Notes: generated by a model from the letters alone, not told the origin. Positions 38,501 through 49,548 are shown, counted from the first letter of the stretch. The stretch: 64,000 nucleotides of DNA from Physella acuta (GCF_028476545.1 NW_026732987.1:62001-126000); one strand, 5' to 3'. Made by a program: numbers and translations.

Positions 38501-41029
38501 TTACCTTGTTTAATTTTGAACATTTCTAATATCAATTTAAGTGTACAGAGTATGATATATGACAATTGATTATCTGATTTAACAAAAAAATATCATTTTC
38601 CTGTCATCTTAAAGTCTAGTCTTAATTTATCAAATCGTGTGTTGAGCCCACAGATAACCTTAGATTTACTTATGTTACCGTATCTGTGAAGCTCCACATA
38701 AACTAACCCAGTTTTCCTCTACTGACCTGCATCAGACAGCTAACGTGGAGGGTAAAAATGACAACCATTCCCTCTTAGCTTGGGCCACTTGTCGAAGATG
38801 GAGACAGGTTTCTTCTTCGGTCTCAATAATGTTTTTTTCCCCAACTTGTTCATGTCTTCAAAACTCACTGGCATGTCATTATCAAACAGAAAACTCAGTG
38901 CAACGTTTACATTTGATCTACTTTACATTTCTTTTTAGTTTTAAAAACATGCACTGCCTTTTTACTTAGAACATAATTAATGAAAAAATAAATCAGTCAT
39001 TTCTATTATTAATGAATACTTACCCACATCTTTTAATTTAGAAACTTAGACGTGTATTTTAAGGAGAGTTAGAAATTGTTCTAATTTTTTAACACTATTT
39101 ATGTAAATTATATATATAATTTTTTTAAAATTGACTAAAGACCATGTCACTAATGGAGATGTTAAATACATTGGTTAGACTTAATTAAAATTTATTTAAG
39201 CAGCAAAACAATTTTTCCAAATAATAATTTTTGTTTTAATACTTTAGTCTACATCAGAATAAGTTTATATTAAAATAATATGTACACATAGTAGTTCAAA
39301 CTAGTATCTTTTTTTAAATTTCACATAAGCTAATGAAGATTGAATGAACACTTTTTTCACAGAATGTTCAGTGAGTTTTATCTCTGTTGATGGTTCTCAC
39401 CCAGCTCACTGTTTCTTATTTAGCTTTTGATTTTCTGTTTTTTTTTTCTTCTTGAAATCATGACTTATTTTTTGTCACAATGTTTAATAATACAACATCT
39501 GCTTCTTCAACTTTTGTAAGGGAAGTCTGTATCCTCTAAGACACTTTAATATTTTTTTAAAAAGCAAGTAAATTATTTTTTACCCTGAATAATTTGAACA
39601 AAAATATGCAGCTTTTGACATTTTAATTTATTAAAGAGCATGTGACTGTTTAAACCCATTAAAGAATAAGCCAATTTGTTTTATTCTGTCCACAAAAGCA
39701 TATATTTTATCAGATCAATCTCAATAAATATACAGAATTTAGAATTTTCTTTGCCATATTCTATTATGTCCCTTACCTTGATTGTTGATTTCTGTACCCA
39801 ACACAATTTTGAAACTTTTCAGTGTGATTTTGAGTTTTTGACATTTTCAATTTTTTGAAGCTTTAAAAAGTTTTTTTTTTTTGTGCACTATTCAAACGCA
39901 TAGGAAGATTCGTTAGCAAAACAAAATTTACTTTATCAAATTTCTATGTGTGCAAATGACAATGAAGACAATATTGTAACTAATTTATAAGTAATTTAAT
40001 CAGCATATTAATTATAGCTAAGTTTATGAGAACATTAACCTTGAAGAATTAAAATGTGAGAGCTAGAAGTATAACACCCAAACTCTTCTCACTATAACAC
40101 AGAAATATTAATTTTGTGTTTTTTCAGGAGTGTCAAGTAAAGGGAAACAACAATGGTTATGGTTTCATTGAGCCTTGTGAAACCTACTCAGATAACCAAA
40201 TCTATGATGGAGAATATGTCAGGAGAGGGGAGGATCTTGTACCTGACAGGTAACCAGCATTAGATCCATTTTGCAGATCTTTAATGAACTCTTGAGCCAA
40301 AACTGTTATGTAATTTTGTTTTAAGTACAATGTAATTTTTTTCTTTAGCACTTGTGCAGGACAGAACCAGTCGCCCCCTTCTTGACTGTGTTTTGTTCTG
40401 TATGTGCAGTGCCAAAGAAATTAACTTTAAAAATACTAATTGAAGCAAATTTGTTGTAAACTTGTGAAAGGTACTTTTTGTTTGTATAGATTGAGACTTG
40501 TGTAACAGAGGTATAACTTTTCCTATTTTGTAGAGAAAGTCTATCTTCTTTAAAAATGATTTTTCTGACTTGCTTGTCACTTACAGTAATATTTCTTTTA
40601 GAGCTTTCATTTCCATCTGGAAAGATTTGGTTTGTCACCTGTTTCTAGCATTGAGAAAATTCCTTTTTTGTTTTAGGTGCTCAGTTTCATCACTAGTTTA
40701 GTGACACTAAATAAACGTAATTTTATTATCAGATCATCTATCATACAGGCTTTATTTTACAGTAGTATTATCTTTGATTAAAAAATATTGTGATATTCAA
40801 CCTATTCATGCCTTTGCTTAAATTTGCTTGATAATCTTATAATTAATTATCAACTAAAAAATTAAAAAAAATTTTCTCTCCTCTTAGACTGGACCCAATG
40901 TACAGCTCTAGCACTGGCTATAGTATGAGCAGTTTTAGGGGAAACTACTACGAAACAACACCACCTCCAACTATGACTCGCTTAACTCCCCTCCATATGA
41001 GTAACAATAAGTTGGCGACAGATGTATAG
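20228..41029 (+). CDS. KIRREL: Kirrel/Roughest/Kirre-type five-Ig cell-adhesion receptor (14-exon model)
   Basis: Predicted join: 20228-20549, 26476-26667, 32350-32475, 32880-32978, 33192-33407, 33771-33882, 34143-34294, 34580-34846, 35491-35787, 36392-36502, 37536-37664, 38287-38432, 40128-40249, 40888-41029. Every join keeps phase, and the total is 2433 nt (810 codons plus stop). The product has a hydrophobic signal stretch, five Ig domains each with its Cys pair, one transmembrane helix and a roughly 190-residue tail. Domain 1 carries the family signature VQWTKGGFGLG followed by RYSMVG, then GEYNLLIRNV and YECQV, as in Kirrel/Rst/Kirre proteins. Family members sit at the cell surface and bind each other or nephrin/Sns partners in cell recognition, such as myoblast fusion, the nephrocyte or slit diaphragm, and axon sorting; the role here is inferred. 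The last residues A-T-D-V fit a class I PDZ ligand, as in vertebrate Kirrel tails. Family assignment is strong; the first exon is less sure. Confidence 0.92.
20550..20697 (+). repeat. 25-bp minisatellite starting at the exon 1 donor
   Basis: Unit GTAAGTGGTCAAGATATGTT + AGAGA, with the true donor GTAAGT (20550-20555) as the first unit and exact GTAAGT copies at 20575, 20600 and 20625, then decayed copies. Period 25 bp. Confidence 0.92.
21500..21730 (+). mobile_element. LINE 3' fragment (reverse transcriptase C-terminus)
   Basis: Conceptual frame gives KIDRRWTPQG, then RKRG, and later RGLTFQQAEVTASRQDK, matching the conserved W-T-P-x-G-x-R-K-R-G and G-x-T-x-x-x-A-E-x-x-A-x-D-R tail seen in many animal non-LTR elements. 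In-frame stops interrupt it, so it is dead. A GATGATGA-type tail follows. Confidence 0.65.
21880..21932 (+). mobile_element. SINE family A, 3' fragment
   Basis: GGCCACAGAAACAGATGAAC and CTCTACTTCACCTG match the 3' body of the copies at 53.3 and 55.7 kb. Confidence 0.5.
21960..23430. other. Intron 1 of the Kirrel-like gene, nothing recognised
   Basis: AT-rich unique sequence with short poly-G tracts near 22575 and 22980. Confidence 0.4.
23465..23650. repeat. About 18-21 bp minisatellite
   Basis: Unit AGTCAGTATCGTTCTTGT with variants, about nine copies. Confidence 0.85.
24366..24437. repeat. 37-bp tandem duplication
   Basis: CATTCCTTTCAGAGTATATA + TTCTTGCATAT occurs twice in tandem. Confidence 0.9.
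26010..26462 (+). repeat. 29-bp pyrimidine-rich minisatellite abutting the exon 2 acceptor
   Basis: Unit TTTATTGTTCTACTTTCACC + ATCGTAATG, about 15 copies, ending only about 15 bp before the exon 2 acceptor. The consensus unit contains no AG dinucleotide, so it forms a long AG-poor zone before the splice site. Confidence 0.92.
26476..26667 (+). CDS. KIRREL: Kirrel-like exon 2: Ig domain 1, first half
   Basis: Acceptor TATCCACAG, donor GGG|GTAAGT. Encodes ECRMRFLVHPSNASVAEQ, the first Ig Cys in VFNCTI, the Trp in VQWTKGG, and DRELEGFERYSMVG. This is the most diagnostic Kirrel/Rst stretch. GC content is clearly higher than in the surrounding intron. Confidence 0.95.
26819..26870 (-). mobile_element. 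SINE family A, 3' fragment
   Basis: CCCTTTTCGAACCTGACGGT and GAAGTAGAGTTCACATG match the complement of the family A 3' end (compare 19455). Confidence 0.55.
27150..27341 (+). mobile_element. Worn hAT-like MITE, family 2
   Basis: GAAAATATATATCTTAATCAG then CAGTGTCTGC, CGAAAGTTTCGATTG, and a right end ATGTCTGAAAGAAACAATG corresponding to AGTCTGGAAGAAACACTG of the 30.2-kb copy. Confidence 0.5.
27848..27939. mobile_element. Foldback MITE, nearly perfect 40-bp arms, TA target site
   Basis: TAGGGCTGGTAAGTAGGTCA.. and its inverse ..TGACCTACTTACCAGCCCTA form 40-bp arms with one mismatch around a 12-base loop. TA flanks both ends. The near identity of the arms suggests recent insertion or gene conversion. 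TA targeting points to Tc1/mariner-type mobilisation (inference). Confidence 0.82.
27950..28165 (+). mobile_element. SINE family A, degenerate
   Basis: GGTGTGGTTGAATG head, GAGTCCACCCAGCTCTAATA body and a CATAGAAACATATGACCTCT 3' part match other copies. Confidence 0.6.
29580..29885. repeat. Diverged tandem duplication, about 150-170 bp unit
   Basis: GGGATCCTGG..AAAAT, then TATATCAGTGTGGGTGGGTC + TAGAAAAACGAAC-type strings occur twice. Confidence 0.8.
30106..30505. mobile_element. Family-1-related element carrying a nested family-2 MITE
   Basis: The right end ACACCCGACCTAGTGACGCC + ACTG is the inverse of the CAGTGGCGTAGCGAGGTCGG start seen at 30620. A worn left end near 30106 (GGCGTCAATAGG, GGGGTGCGGTCCGC) is uncertain. 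Split by the element at 30183. Confidence 0.45.
30183..30346 (+). mobile_element. hAT-like MITE, family 2, with perfect 8-bp target duplication
   Basis: Starts CAGAGTTTCTTCCAGGCATC, ends AGTCTGGAAGAAACACTG, and is flanked on both sides by TGCCAAAT (30175-30182, 30347-30354). The interior is mainly poly-C plus GAACGAAATGAAATG. Confidence 0.88.
30620..30831 (+). mobile_element. hAT-like MITE, family 1, composite start
   Basis: Outer end CAGTGGCGTAGCGAGGTCGG, a second inner terminus CAGAGGCGTAGCGACTC at about 30677, and right end TCGCTACGACTCTG. Perfect 8-bp flanks CATACATT (30612-30619, 30832-30839). It looks like two related termini fused into one mobile unit. Confidence 0.82.
31911..32059 (+). 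mobile_element. hAT-like MITE, family 2, with perfect 8-bp target duplication
   Basis: Starts CAGTGTTTCTTCCAG and ends CTGGAAGAAACTG, flanked by TTCACTAC on both sides. Interior of G and C runs. It sits about 290 bp upstream of Kirrel-like exon 3. Confidence 0.88.
32350..32475 (+). CDS. KIRREL: Kirrel-like exon 3: Ig domain 1, second half
   Basis: Acceptor TTTACAG, donor GTTG|GTAGGT. Encodes GEYNLLIRNVSIDDEDRYE then CQV, with the D-x-Y-x-C motif that closes Ig domain 1, and ends SSPVYLTVV. Phase 1 at both ends. Confidence 0.94.
32880..32978 (+). CDS. KIRREL: Kirrel-like exon 4: Ig domain 2, first half
   Basis: Acceptor CTCACTAG, donor AAAG|GTATGA. Encodes VNPERVYIVREAAVETVAV and then IICRAEK, with the first Cys of Ig domain 2. 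99 nt, phase 1 at both ends. Confidence 0.9.
33192..33407 (+). CDS. KIRREL: Kirrel-like exon 5: Ig domain 2, second half
   Basis: Acceptor AAATTAG, donor CAGT|GTAAGA. Encodes GKPAAHISWHLNGERI (core Trp), then SVLTFNATLTDTSKKVECQA with the second Cys of the domain, and KAILEVQ. Phase 1 at both ends. Confidence 0.93.
33771..33882 (+). CDS. KIRREL: Kirrel-like exon 6: Ig domain 3, first half
   Basis: Acceptor TCTGTACAG, donor ACAA|GTAAGT. Encodes YPPTLQLKTNISERN and FECSGNAHPSLVVYK, giving the first Cys of Ig domain 3. Ends in phase 2. Confidence 0.92.
34143..34294 (+). CDS. KIRREL: Kirrel-like exon 7: Ig domain 3, second half
   Basis: Acceptor AAACTCAG, donor GAAT|GTATGT. Starts WYFNDKPIPDSNF (core Trp) and carries GKKISCEATNSVGTTRI with the second Cys of Ig domain 3. 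Confidence 0.92.
34580..34846 (+). CDS. KIRREL: Kirrel-like exon 8: Ig domain 4
   Basis: Acceptor TGGTTTAG, donor AATG|GTAAGC. A single exon holds the whole domain: FGPRIESLTEVVGADLGG, LTCEVRGNPEPSIIWRRKD, then FGWYVCIGSVIGFPD. Both Cys and the core Trp are present. Confidence 0.94.
35491..35787 (+). CDS. KIRREL: Kirrel-like exon 9: Ig domain 5
   Basis: Acceptor AATAACAG, donor AAAC|GTGAGT. A single exon holds the domain: ERGKLECIAQSIPKPISIVW, then STLHIHGIKNEDFGYFNCTV and ENNYGIAT. The pattern of a long hairpin before the STL strand and FNCTxxNxxG at the end matches Kirrel Ig domain 5. Confidence 0.94.
36392..36502 (+). CDS. KIRREL: Kirrel-like exon 10: transmembrane helix
   Basis: Acceptor TTTAACCAG. 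Encodes the helix ILPITYIIIGIIGGLALIFV continued by TALVCVLY, then basic RKCKK as the stop-transfer anchor. Two donors 12 nt apart are possible, CAAG|GTAGTG (used here) and TTTTAG|GTGAGA ending at 36514. Both leave the same phase. Confidence 0.92.
37536..37664 (+). CDS. KIRREL: Kirrel-like exon 11: cytoplasmic tail, Ser/Thr-rich
   Basis: Acceptor TTCCTCAAG, donor AAAG|GTATAG. Encodes DLTKKTSSEFGGSENVLPA and NTTNSPRLLLSTSEKLK. No domain; it is recognised by phase continuity and position. Confidence 0.8.
38287..38432 (+). CDS. KIRREL: Kirrel-like exon 12: cytoplasmic tail
   Basis: Acceptor AAACTAG, donor CAAG|GTAATT. Encodes ATPAAPGSYTDTDSSSEKK, then GQFRQEYRFSADYDDMPYK, rich in Tyr and acidic residues that could be kinase or SH2 sites (inference). 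Ends in phase 0. Confidence 0.85.
40128..40249 (+). CDS. KIRREL: Kirrel-like exon 13: cytoplasmic tail
   Basis: Acceptor TTTTTTCAG, donor ACAG|GTAACC. Encodes ECQVKGNNNGYGFIEPCETY and DNQIYDGEYVRRGEDLVPD. It contains several Tyr in acidic context. Confidence 0.88.
40888..41029 (+). CDS. KIRREL: Kirrel-like exon 14: C-terminus and stop
   Basis: Acceptor CCTCTTAG. Encodes RLDPMYSSSTGYSMSSFRG, NYYETTPPP and a last stretch ending NNKLATDV, stop TAG at 41027-41029. T-D-V fits a class I PDZ-binding end (S/T-x-hydrophobic). Family tails are known to bind PDZ scaffolds such as ZO-1/MAGI; partners here are unknown. Confidence 0.9.
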
Positions 41030-44000
41030 GATTGTATATAACCAACACTTGCTTCATGTTGATTCTGTTATTTTGAAATTCCTTTTTTTTTCATGATTAC
41101 AGTGCTTCAAGTGTAGGAAGTATTTGAAGTTTCAGCATCAAATCATATGAGATATCAGGTTTTGTGTTAATATTTGTGAGATTCAAGTGTTAATTTATAA
41201 AAAAGTATTTCAAACTTCTTATGGAAGCATAGAAGACAAGTGCATCATTTATAATGATTTATAGGATTTTCCATCAGTGCGTATACTTGCATGTTTAGTC
41301 TTTTTTCATAATGGATTAAACAAATTCTGTGGATTTTTCTCATAGTGGGGAGCCAGCAAAAGAACTTGATTATACCATAGTGTGACATACATTTTATAGA
41401 AGGCTGAACTTACTTTGTGTAAGGGAATGAGAAATAATTAAAGAAAAGCAAGACATGCTGGATATGCATGGAGTTAAAGCATTTATCCACTGGTGTAAAA
41501 AAAACTTTTGTTTTATTCATGTTTTAGCTCAGTTGCTGTGTGTAGAAATCAAGTGAGTGATAATTTATTTTATTTTGAACCCGCTGGGATTCTGATGTGA
41601 TGGATTTAAAAAAAGCTTTGTATCTATCAGGAGGTGATATCCCTTTGATGGAACTACAATAATTTTTTAAAATCAATGTGGAGGTAATCTCCCTTTAATG
41701 AATCTACAATAATCTTAAGGAATGACAGAAACATCAGAGGTGTATGACATTTTGGAAAAATAACATCACATCTGCTGCTTCAGGTTAAGACCATTCAATG
41801 GAGTGTGTGATGTATTTGTTGTAAGCACTTCCCTGTTAACTAGCTAATTAAGATGAAGAAAAGTATATGGGATTACCTACATTTTTTAATTATCTTCTAT
41901 AGCTTTTTTTTATAATGTATGCCTAGCAAGCACTTATCATTTTATTGTCCACAAACTTTTGAGTTCCTTCTACTGTCATAATAAAATATATATTTTCTTT
42001 CCCCCAATAATCTTTCATGTTTGATTAGAATGTTTTCATCTCATTCTTCATTAAACCCTAACCCACCTTCTGTCATAGAGTAAATCATTCTGACTGTACA
42101 TTGAATGGATGGCGTACGGATAAATGAAAACTTTGAGATATGTCAAGTCTTGGACCCTGTGAATGTATTTCCATAATGGTATTAGTAAGAAAGTTTGGTT
42201 TGTAAAATTTAGAAAATCTGCATTTTTAATGAAATGTATGTTTATATTTATTATAATCTGTAAATTTGCCTGATGAAAACAATGCACGCTATTGATCAAT
42301 GTTCTTTTGTCTTAGCATTTTTTTAAATATCATTTTAATAGACAACAACTTTTATTAAAGGATTAAGTTTGAAAAATTCTTTAGAATCTTTTTTGACATC
42401 TTTTTTTCTAAAATTAAGTACAAATGACTGTTTTGTAATTTATATTATGACATGGTAAAGCTCTTCCCTAAGTGTTTTTAAATAAAAATGTGTACAATAG
42501 GTAAACATTAGTACTTAAATAGTATATATCTTAAATGGCAAATTATTGTCAAAGTGAAAACGTGCTGTGTCATGAACCATTATTTATTGTTTTATTTATT
42601 GTTCACAAAAATAACAATTGCTGTGGAATTATTTAAGTAGAATGTGCATGATTTTTATATTTCATTTAAAGTTTGTAGTACATGGGTATTGTATATTTAC
42701 ATAATGTAACATTGTTTTTCACTGTGAATATAGCCTAATTATTTCTTCAATTTTACAAAATTTGTAATTTTGTTTAGTTAATGTGAGAAGCAGTTGCTAG
42801 GTTTGTGTACTCAGCAGAATGGATGTTTCAGCTTGTTTAATTATAACTTTAAATAGAACTGAAGTTCAACATTTGACTATATTATTACTTTAAATATAAA
42901 GTGGAATGTTTGACTGTATTATTTTTTTAAATATAAGTGAAGTTCAACATTTGACTATATTATTACTTCAAATATAAACTTAAAAGTTTGACTGTATTAT
43001 TACTTTAAATATTAATTTAAAAGTTTGTATTATTATTTGAAGTAGAAATGAGGTTAAAAGTTTGACTGTACTTTGTGGAAAGTGTTTAGGTTTTCTCCTG
43101 TACAGTTTGTATATATCCCAGTGTTCACTGCTTGGTTAGTTTATTGATGAATCGCTTCATTGAATAGCCTTTGGTACTACACAACCCTGTGACTTAGTGT
43201 TACATGGGCTTAACAATGCTGAATGGTGATTGTAAAAGATTTTTTTTTTAGAATTTCAAATCATGGACTTGAGCTATGTTTATGTATATAAATAATGAAT
43301 TATTGCAAAGCAATATAAATCATATTTGTGTGGGTTGTGATATGCAAGGTATTTAATAACTGTTAAATTTATGTGAGAATTCTTCACTCCTCATTGGATT
43401 GTTATTGTGAGAATTTAGCATATTTTAAGTGGAATCAGATTGCTTTCAAGATCATTTCGTTTGTTTCAGTTTTTATTTTTTCACCATGTTGCTTCATGTA
43501 CCAGATGGGTTTGGCCTTGGAGTTAATTATTTTCATCAGTTAAAAAACTTTTTATGTTAGTCTACTTAAGTGTTGATCACACATCTGCAGAACAAAAACC
43601 AACACATTTATTATTGTAATAGAAGTGATGTTCAGAATCAACCAAACAGTATTTTTTTTTATCATAAACATGTACTAAACTGTAAGATTCTGTTCAAATT
43701 TAAAATGACTCGTGGTTTAAAATATTTGATTTTAATAATTAAATAATGACATTATTAACGTAAGAAGAAAATCAGTCATTTCTCAACAATATACCTTAAA
43801 ATTATAACAGATTTGTGAATAGGCCAACTTATATTAAATAGGAAAACAAAACACCTAGGTGTGTGTTCTGTTTGGTGTATCTAGTTGTTCAACATATCCA
43901 TTTTGTTCTGTCATCTGTTTTGTTCTATAGGACATTTCCATTCATTGCCAAGTGTGAGAATGAATTCCATTTGTTTTATTTTGGAGATCATACACATCAA

Positions 44001-45300
44001 TAATTAGTTGAGCATAATGATTGAATTATTTATTTGTTGTATATTTGATGTAGGATTATCTTACATAACACATTGTATCTAAGTGTGTGTTTAAACTGTT
44101 TTATACAAATTTTTTTTTTAGTTTTTTTTTAATGTTGCGTACTACAATTTTTGTGTATAATTATGTGGCATTTGGTTATTTATTCATATAGTGCTATCAC
44201 TTTATAGTAACATTCAAATTTACATCAACAAAGACTACTTAACAAGCAGTTAATTATTAAAAAAACACTTGTTTCTTGTGTATTTTTTATACAACTTTGG
44301 AAAAAGATGAAAACAAATGTGGAACGGGTTTTTATAAATTTATTTAACATCAGTCAAGCATTGAAATTAATTTCATATTAAAAAAATTTCTGAGAAAATA
44401 ATACTACTATTGACCTAGGTTACGGTTAATTTCAATCATTTATTTATTTTTATTCATTTGCTGTTTTCTTAAATTGAATATGCAATCCCTGTGGTCCAAA
44501 TGGTAATACAGTATTACATTCAACCCAGCATTAAAAGGTATAAACAGGGCTCAAGCTTAAAAGTAGAGGATTAAACATTTTTGTATTGTTTCTAAAAGCT
44601 TATTTGCAATTATTGTGGTGTGTTTTTACTTTATTTAATAAGTTTAAGTACATTTGCTGAACTAAGATTGGTTTATCCATAACAAAACAGTCTTGCAACT
44701 TTAAAAAAAAATTATTTATTTTCTTTAAATAAAAGACATTGGTTATTTTTTAAAATAATTTATCATCATCATGTAACTACTAGAATATGACTTGTAGAAT
44801 AAATAATATTAATTTAAAAAAATAATCTTGTGATTTTTCATCTTTAAACAAATTTTATCAATCACCCTTTTACCCTACTCACTCCCTACATGTTCTCATT
44901 TTTTTTTTCTTCAAAATAGTTTAATGCAAACTGACCAAAGTGCCAAGCACTGAACTTAATTTCTCTTAGCTCGGATATGTCCTTAACCCTTGTATTATTA
45001 AATAGATTAACCTTGTAAATCTCTCTATGCTCATTATTAATTGATAAACTGTGTGATTGGCTGAATGAGGAAATTGAGTGTTTCTGTATTCTGATAATTA
45101 TATTGTAACCAGGCATCTGTCATTTCTTTCAGGTTTTTAAAAATTGTTTTAATCACAACACACCTGCCATAAATCAATAATAAAATATGTTTGAAGTTAT
45201 TTTGTCCGGAATTGGCTGTTTATTTGTGTGTGAATTGAGTTGTTTTTGTACAAGTGTGAATTTAAATAATGCTTAATGTGTATTGGTCAAGCATTAATGT
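41030..45300 (+). other. KIRREL: Probable long 3' UTR of the Kirrel-like gene
   Basis: AT-rich, repeat-poor DNA with no convincing coding exon follows the stop. AATAAA motifs occur at 41980-41985, near 42478, and at 45179-45184; the last is followed by a T/G-rich stretch and could be the end. Extent is inference. Confidence 0.35.
42850..43075. repeat. About 57-bp degenerate tandem repeat
   Basis: GTTCAACATTTGACTATATT + ATTACTTTAAATATAA recurs four times with drift, in the probable 3' UTR. Confidence 0.8.
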
Positions 45301-48300
45301 GTATTCTATCTGCTATAAATACTTTTTTTTCCTTCAGGGCTTTAGAGCTTTAAAATCATTTTAGTTTTGTAACACAATAGAGCTAAACAGAGGCTAAACT
45401 CCTAAACATAAACACAAAAGTATTTTTTTAAATAATTCGACCATTCAGCAGTTCTTCTAGTCAAAATACAACTTTAATGTAAAAAACCCAACTCCTTGAT
45501 AAAATTTCTTGTCAGTTTATTCATGTTTTCTTGGTTTTGTAAAACATACAAGCACAAAATGATACAGTACATACATAACAAGACAATGCATGGGTACAAA
45601 ACCAGTTAAATTTTAAAAAATATATAATTAAAAAAAAACAACTTAGAATTTTAAAAAACATAGATCTGTCCAAAATATCCAAAGACTTTCTGTTTACACC
45701 AAATCCACATGAATTTGTTTCTTGATGTTTTATAAGGTTATATAATAAAAGCTAGTTGGTAAAAATTTTTATTCCTAAAGTCTAAAATCAGAATGTCTTG
45801 TTAAACTGGAATGTAGAATTATGCACGAATTTAAAAAATGAGCAACGTTTCTTCACAGTCAATTATTCTCAAGCCTATATTTTTTCTTAAGTCTATAATG
45901 TTTTAAACTGGTTCCATTAGACTCTAGCCTTAAGTTTAAAAATGTAAATCAGTTTGTAAAACTTAAAAACAGATGCGAATACAATACAACGGGGAAACAT
46001 GTGAAAGGTCTTTACGTTATATGTGGTATGTGTGGAAAAAACTCAGTGGATTCAGTGAAAAGTTGAAAAGACATCAAGTAAAAATGTTTTTAAATAACCT
46101 CACAAGTAATTGACACTTTGATCATTACACACAGTGTTATTAAAGTATTTATTTTGTGACCAATTAATACCAAAAGAGGAGTTACTGAAAAGAGTTTTAT
46201 GATAATATTGTGAGTAAACATTTGTTAAACTATAGGTAGTTTTACATTACTCAAACTCATGAATATTTTTATATTTATAAATAATATTTGTCTAAATCAC
46301 TGGCAGCCACAATACCATACTACAAATATTTATTGGAAAAAAAAATCTTATCAATTATTTCAGAGTGATTTCCCTTTCATTTGCTTACAACAATATTTTT
46401 TTTAATTATTTCAACATGTAATAAGTAACATAGACTGTTTAATGATTTAATTAGCATGTTTAAAAATAACCTTCATAACAAATCACACCGGAAACTATTC
46501 TCTAACAAAAGTGGTGTAGCAATAGAATATAAAGAACTAATTCAAGCAACAAGTATAGCACACAACTGTACATACATTTGTCTCAAGGTAATACTTTTTA
46601 AAAATTATTTTTTTTAGTTTGTAGAGATTTAATTTTTTAAATTCAACTTGTTTATTTAAATTTCCTGTTGAAATTCTATAGTTAAAATACTACATTTTGC
46701 TATTTTTTTAAAAAAAAAACAACATTTTATAAATTTGTCAGTCTTACTTAAAAATGAAAGCTATGTTAAAATAGTTTACAAAGCTTACTTTATCAACAGC
46801 ATTAGGTTTGTATATCAATATTTTGAGGTTTTTTAAAAAAAAAATCACATCATATTTAGCAACTATGAGCTTTGACAAAAATAACATGATAAAAAAAACC
46901 TGAAAAATATTAAAAACGTGCAGTTTTGTGATCTGGGTAAGTTATTCAAACTTACAACCAACAGTGGAAATATAATTCTCAATGTTGGTGACAAAGTAAT
47001 AAAACTAACCAATGTAGAGCCATAAAAATGTTGCACAACACTTAGTTTCAATAGAAATTAAGACACCAAAAACACAGTGGATGGTGTGGACACAATAAAT
47101 AATGATGTGTTTGTGTGACAGATTTAACTCTTGTTTGATGCTTAATTATTTTACAGAATTACTTCCCTTAAGCAGACTATTTTTTTCAGTAAAAAAAAAA
47201 ATCTCATAGCTGTTATTTTTAGCTACACATTTATACTGCAAAAGCCATATAGTTGGTAAGTTTTAGTTTTGGTATATACATGTTAATATGTCACAAATAT
47301 TCGAAATAATAGGGCTGAGTAATTTATTTTTTAATACAACACTGGGATCACAATTTACTTAGCTAAATTGTTATATAACACTTTTTGTGTTTTTTTTTAA
47401 ATTGAAGACTTCTGATATGTCAAACCTGGTTAAAAATAGCACACAGACATACATACATACATATGGAATGTTAAAGATCATTTTTTGGTTGATAACACAC
47501 ACAGTTCTACAGTTTTTTAAACTTGATTGGAACAGAAAAATATTTCTCTAGTTCAAAATGGGCTAACAATGATATGTTGTTACTATAAACTACTTGTGAT
47601 CACTAGTGATCCAAGTGATACAAATATATCAAACAGCCATGGATCACTAAAGAGAAGAATGATGAGTACAGACAATGATTTTATGAAGCCATTCATAAAT
47701 TTAACTTCTCCTCTGAAGATGTTTTTAGAGAAATAGGACAAATATTTCTGTACCAAAAAAATGTTTTCATTATTTCAACTTTGATTTTATCACAATTTCA
47801 AATATTCTTGTCTGAATCAAAAACCGATTTTCTTTACTTATCAAATATGAGACTGTGGTTTTCCATTGACAAAGAAAGCTGTACGAAAGGCATGAAGTTC
47901 CTCCCTGATAAAAAGCCACCAGTAAATTAGAAGTTTCCTTACATGGCAACAACACCTAAGCAAACAAACAGGATGTGGACAAATGTACACAATATGTACA
48001 CACTTGCTAGCTTCAAGCTATGTAGTAAACATTAAAATATACATTCAATTCAAGGTAGTGCAGAGAGAAAAAAAAATTGTGGATTGGAGCAAAAGTTTGT
48101 AAATGAATTTATCACTAGCAAAGAATAAATTATGGAAAGAAAAAGATGTTTTCTTCATTATATTGCACTCACAGTCTGAAAATAAGATGAATATAATGAT
48201 GACAGAATGAAGAAAAATATGATATGTATATATTTTTATACAAATTATAAACAAGCAAATTTTTATGATTGTTCAGTTATATGCAGGGTCAACTTAAAAA

Positions 48301-49432
48301 AAAAGAAAGTTGGATAATTAACTTTTTCTTTGTATAAATGTTGGATTGGATAACTTATAAAATTCAATTTAGGGTTGGAAATACCATCTTTAGAAAGTAG
48401 GCATTTACATTCATATTAACTTCATAAAAACAAAATAAATATCTAGGAAAAATTAATTTAAAAAAGTATCAAACAGATAGAAACTTTAAATAATTTAGTT
48501 AAAATTAAACATCCCAAAAAATTAATTACAAAAATAGATCCACAATATACATATACAGCAATGTGAATAGATAGTTACATAAAAACATGGATTCCTTTAG
48601 CTGGTTGCTTGAACCTTGTAGTAATTGCACTAGAAAATTTATGTACAAAACAAAACCAATTGAGAATCAAACACAGGATGATAGAGTTCAATTAAATGAC
48701 TAGAACAATTACCATTGTTTTTGCTGATCAAATAATAGCATATTTACAGTAGAAAACTTTCTATTATGAAACCTACACAGATTGGACTTAAAATCTTCAA
48801 TTAGAAAATTTTGTGCAGGCTAAAAAAACAAACATGTCTATATTTTTTTTAAAATTCTGTTACTTCTTACAATTAAAATAATTAAATAATTAAATTATTG
48901 TCACAATTTTTGTTCATGGAGCTAGATCTGTAGACCTATATTGTCAACATCATTTTATTAATGAAGTGGTTTTGATTACATTAATAAATCACCTTAATAG
49001 ATTTGAACATTTTTAAAACAAAGTATAATAAAACAGTACAATATGAGATTGTTAAAAAAAGAGATTCTTTAAAAAAATGTGATTTTAAAAGGTAATGGCA
49101 CAGCAACAAAACAAAACTAGATCCTTTAATAATCAATTCACATAAGGATCAAATATTAAAACTGATATTTTACAGTCAAATATATTGGACTGTTCAAATG
49201 TCATTTATCATATTATTAAAATTGTGTTTTCAGCATTTATGCATTGTTAATTAATAAAAAAAAAATAAACATGATAATTCCAGAACATTACAAAAAAAAT
49301 GTAAGTGTAAGATATTATGTGTAAGTGTACACGTATAACATACCAAAATGGGAATTCCTGATTGAATAAGAAAATGGATTGGCTAAAAATAGATTTTTTT
49401 TGAAGGTACACACAACCAGGCATGGGTCAACA

Positions 49433-49548
49433 GATTTGTTTAGGATATTCTTACAAGACAGATTTGTTTAGGATATTCTTACAAGACACATTTGTTTAGG
49501 ATATTCTTACAAGATACATTTGTTTAGGATATTCTTACAAGATACACT
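49433..49548. repeat. 28-bp minisatellite
   Basis: Unit CATTTGTTTAGGATATTCTT + ACAAGA/TA, four copies. Confidence 0.92.
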
